Positions 4,500 to 6,537 of a stretch of DNA of 6,537 nucleotides are shown here, in pieces (the stretch's first letter is position 1; each line of letters starts with the position of its first letter). The DNA comes from Nodosilinea sp. BSH.14 (GTDB taxonomy: Bacteria > Cyanobacteriota > Cyanobacteriia > Phormidesmidales > Phormidesmidaceae). The stretch covers positions 1-6,537 of the forward strand of contig JALQST010000183.1 of assembly GCA_023264315.1 (NCBI GenBank), read 5' to 3'. The notes beneath the pieces were generated by a model. That model was not told where the DNA came from, ran no database searches, and saw only the letters and a program-made list of their open reading frames with translations. Both the position numbers and the translations under genes were made by a program.

Positions 4500-6095
4500 T
4501 TAATACCCGTAATCCCACCGAGCGCGGTAGCCCCGCACATCGATGTGGGTGAATACGGAGGAACTGGCCAAGCCGCCCCGGTTTCCCCACCACGGGCTGA
4601 GTCGGGCATAGGCATTAAAGCAACTCACACCGGGAATCACAAAATCCACGGCATCCCCAGACAGGTGGCGGGAGAACCGGGCTCCCCCCACGGCGGCGTT
4701 GGTGGCCGGGTCGCGATACCAGGAATTGATCCGAATGGGGTGATCGCCATACATCCGCCGAATTTCCTCCATCGCCCTCGCCACCCGCAGAATGCCCTGC
4801 ACCACGGCGGCGTTAGCGGGTTTGCGATAGTATCCCGTGGCCCGGTTGACGTGGAGCGCCTCGCCCCAGGTGAAATTACCCCGCTGGCCGTACTGATTCA
4901 CGGGGTAGATGGGGTCATTGGAATAGTAGGTGCCGCTGAGGCCGGGGAGAGTGATCCGAAGGCCGCGATCCACCGGCGGGGGCGGAGGACTGGTTCGGGC
5001 CGCAGGGCGGGGAGTGGCCGTGGCCGGGGTGGTGGGCGTGACGCCCCGATCATTGGGGTTATTGCCGACGCTGGTGCCTTCGAGTTCGATATCGGGGACG
5101 TAGGCAAACCAAGTGGTCAGGTTCCGTGGCCCCAGAAATGCCCCCTGGATCGCTACCCGCACATGGTTTTGGGCTGGCTGGGCGTAGGAATTCAGCAGGA
5201 ACACCGTCCCCTTTTTCACCAGCACCTTATCCTCGGTAGATAGTTCGCTGGATTGGACAGGCCGGGTTTTGAAGACCGTATCGCCCTTCACCCGTAGGAT
5301 TTCCCGTCGGCCTTCAATCTTCACATCAGGTTTATAGACAAACCACTGTCGCCCGGTTTCCTGAGCCGAAGGAGCCACCGCCAACTCGATTTCGGCGTGG
5401 TCGCCAGCGGCGGGCTTGTTGTTAATCAGGTGAAAGCGGGTGCCCGGAGCCACCGCCAACAGACTATTGGCCGGCAGTTGGGAGGAGTCCTTGGGTTCGC
5501 GCTTGAACACCGTCTGACGCGTCACCGTGAGGGTGATATCGGTAATCATCTCCACATCCGGGGCATAGACCCACCAGGTTTTCTGGGGCTGGCTACCCAG
5601 GGTCGGTTCACGTAGTTCCACCTGCCACTGGTCGTTCCCCAAGTCTACGTAGTATTGAATATCAAGGACGCTGCCCTGGCTTAGCAGCACCTTGTCGGCG
5701 TCGGCCAGTCGCTCCAGGGGCAAGGGTTGACGCCGGAAGTAGGTGGCCTTCTTCACCCGCAGTTTTGCCCCCAGGGTGAGTGCCCCCCCGGACGTCCCCA
5801 CCGGGATCCCCGGTGCGGCGGCGTCCGATCCCGTCGTCTCCTCCCAGGGGGCATCGGCCTCCGGCGTGGGGGATGGAGTGCTGCCCAGGCGTTCCGGCTC
5901 ATCGCCCCCGGCCCCCACGGAAACCGTCATGGCCATCGGCGCATCGGCCCGCAGAAACCACTCCCGCATCCCCTCCACATTCAGAACCTGTTCCTTCGGG
6001 TTGGTGGAGGATGCCTTTTTCTGAATCCGGGCAAGCCATTGACTGCCCTGCATCAAATAAATCGCTTCATCGGTTTCCTTAACCCAGGTACCCAT
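4500..6095 (-). CDS. Modular peptidase M15-type protein with three tandem repeats
   Basis: Probable zinc peptidase of the M15 (VanY/D-Ala-D-Ala peptidase-like) group, expected to cut peptidoglycan peptides. The 531-residue protein has an N-terminal segment (1-62, MGTWVKETDEAIYLM to MAMTVSVG), an acidic and proline-rich linker (63-110), three repeats of about 75 residues (111-185, 188-262, 265-340), a Pro/Thr-rich linker (342-377) and a catalytic domain (378-531). The catalytic part has SWYRDP, VGGARFSRHLSGDAVDF and FTHIDVRG; expected zinc ligands are His477, Asp484 and His517. There is no signal peptide or membrane segment at the N-terminus, which is odd for a wall enzyme. The ATG at 6095 is chosen because GAGGA lies six bases upstream; an in-frame GTG at 6209 would add 38 residues but no signal peptide either. 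It ends at TAA 4500-4502, 121 bases before the small HTH-like gene on the same strand. Confidence 0.88.
   Translation of the reverse strand: MGTWVKETDEAIYLMQGSQWLARIQKKASSTNPKEQVLNVEGMREWFLRADAPMAMTVSVGAGGDEPERLGSTPSPTPEADAPWEETTGSDAAAPGIPVGTSGGALTLGAKLRVKKATYFRRQPLPLERLADADKVLLSQGSVLDIQYYVDLGNDQWQVELREPTLGSQPQKTWWVYAPDVEMITDITLTVTRQTVFKREPKDSSQLPANSLLAVAPGTRFHLINNKPAAGDHAEIELAVAPSAQETGRQWFVYKPDVKIEGRREILRVKGDTVFKTRPVQSSELSTEDKVLVKKGTVFLLNSYAQPAQNHVRVAIQGAFLGPRNLTTWFAYVPDIELEGTSVGNNPNDRGVTPTTPATATPRPAARTSPPPPPVDRGLRITLPGLSGTYYSNDPIYPVNQYGQRGNFTWGEALHVNRATGYYRKPANAAVVQGILRVARAMEEIRRMYGDHPIRINSWYRDPATNAAVGGARFSRHLSGDAVDFVIPGVSCFNAYARLSPWWGNRGGLASSSVFTHIDVRGYRARWDYGY
5076..5765 (-). repeat. Three tandem protein repeats of about 75 residues inside the M15-type gene
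   Basis: The units lie at 5541-5765, 5310-5534 and 5076-5303. Shared residues follow the pattern L-x-V, TxFK or similar, P, SSxL, L-x-V, GTxF-x-L, then W-x-x-Y-x-PD near the end (WWVYAPDVE, WFVYKPDVK, WFAYVPDIE). The length, glycine turns and aromatic ending suggest a small beta-barrel such as an SH3-like fold, possibly wall-binding; the fold is inferred. The copies have diverged widely in DNA, so the duplication is old. Confidence 0.75.
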
Positions 6096-6358
6096 GGCCA
6101 ATCCTCGTGAAATACCGTGCGGTGAGATGCCCCGCCCCTCGCTATGAATCTTAGGATCGAATGCCTCATCCGGCGCATGCTCCAGACATAATTCAGGCCA
6201 ATCCGCCACCGCAAGCGGCCTTGTTTGCCCCTGGAAGCCCTGAGCGGTCGGATTTTGACCTTCACAGCCACCACGATTTTTCCCATCCGGGTATCGCCAT
6301 GACCACGAGGTCTACCAACCTTGCCATACTAGAACGAGCTACGAGAGGGGCAAACGCC
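6096..6358. other. Divergent intergenic region between the M15-type gene and the stress-protein gene
   Basis: This 263-base region should hold promoters for both divergent genes. A TTGACC at 6255-6260 on the plus strand resembles a -35, but no good -10 follows at the right distance. CATACT at 6325-6330 is a weak -10 candidate closer to the stress-protein gene. No convincing pair was found on the minus strand. Open frames here do not resemble proteins. Confidence 0.4.
6102..6106 (-). promoter_or_regulatory. Shine-Dalgarno site that decides the M15-type gene start
   Basis: On the minus strand GAGGA lies six bases before the ATG at 6095-6093. The upstream in-frame GTG at 6209 lacks a comparable site. 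Confidence 0.6.
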
Positions 6359-6537
6359 ATGTTTAAACACATTTTAGTCGCCATTGATTGTGAATCCACC
6401 ATGGCCAGTCCGGTGTTGGCCGAAGCCCAATCCCTGGCCATCGCCTACCAAGCCGACCTCCACCTCGTCCACGTCATCTCCCCCGTCAGCCTCGGCTACC
6501 TCGATCCCACCTACTTGACCCTTGACGGAGCCTTCAG
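6359..6537 (+). CDS. Universal stress protein (UspA family), 3'-truncated by the window edge
   Basis: The start of a UspA-family cytosolic protein; many members bind ATP or AMP and are induced by stress or growth arrest. The visible 59 residues begin MFKHILVAIDCES, the typical first beta strand, with Asp10 at the position that contacts the adenine ring in nucleotide-binding members. A helix follows (VLAEAQSLAIAYQADL), then the second strand LHLVHVIS. The ATG at 6359 is well supported by GAGAGGGG (6343-6350), eight bases upstream. The C-terminal GxxGxxGS(n)-type phosphate-binding loop lies outside the window, so ATP binding cannot be judged. It is divergent from the M15-type gene. Confidence 0.9.
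   Translation, partial: MFKHILVAIDCESTMASPVLAEAQSLAIAYQADLHLVHVISPVSLGYLDPTYLTLDGAF

Noticed and set aside
4545..5243. Long plus-strand open frame of 232 codons opposite the M15-type gene
   Set aside because: It is a glycine/arginine-rich antisense shadow of a well-supported gene, with no family resemblance.
6096..6209. 38-residue N-terminal extension of the M15-type protein from GTG 6209
   Set aside because: It has no good ribosome binding site and no signal peptide; the ATG at 6095 has a well-placed GAGGA.

Overview
The window looks like chromosomal DNA of a GC-rich cyanobacterium, probably filamentous. This is inferred from protein style (the FabZ, LpxA and LpxB variants, and a small tryptophan-rich protein of a kind I associate with cyanobacteria) and from degenerate palindromes of the GGTGCATT...ATGCACC type in the gene-free stretch. 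No marker gene fixes the genus, and no complete HIP1 octamer (GCGATCGC) was found by eye.

Layout. Positions 2-742 (+) hold the 3' three-quarters of an EamA/DMT-type membrane transporter cut by the window edge. A 253-base gap with GC-rich hairpins and a possible promoter follows. Then come three co-directional lipid A/fatty acid genes: fabZ (996-1526), lpxA (1637-2476) and lpxB (2479-3690). LpxA and LpxB convert UDP-GlcNAc toward lipid A disaccharide, while FabZ supplies the acyl-ACP pool they draw on. The usual partner lpxC is not seen immediately upstream, where the transporter lies instead.

Positions 3691-4096 contain no convincing gene. They hold a short hairpin after lpxB, a possible promoter, a GC-rich foldable segment (3805-3891) and two degenerate palindromic repeat units. 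Two minus-strand genes converge on lpxB: a 93-residue HTH-like conserved protein (4097-4378) and a 531-residue modular M15-type peptidase (4500-6095). The peptidase has three tandem repeats of about 75 residues, a proline/threonine-rich linker and a C-terminal zinc peptidase domain, but no visible signal peptide. Divergent from it, a universal stress protein gene starts at 6359 (+) and runs off the right edge.

Functionally most of the window concerns the cell envelope: lipid A synthesis on one strand and a probable peptidoglycan-cleaving enzyme on the other. Nothing amounts to a clearly new multi-gene system. The most unusual items are the leaderless repeat-bearing peptidase and the structured segment behind lpxB.
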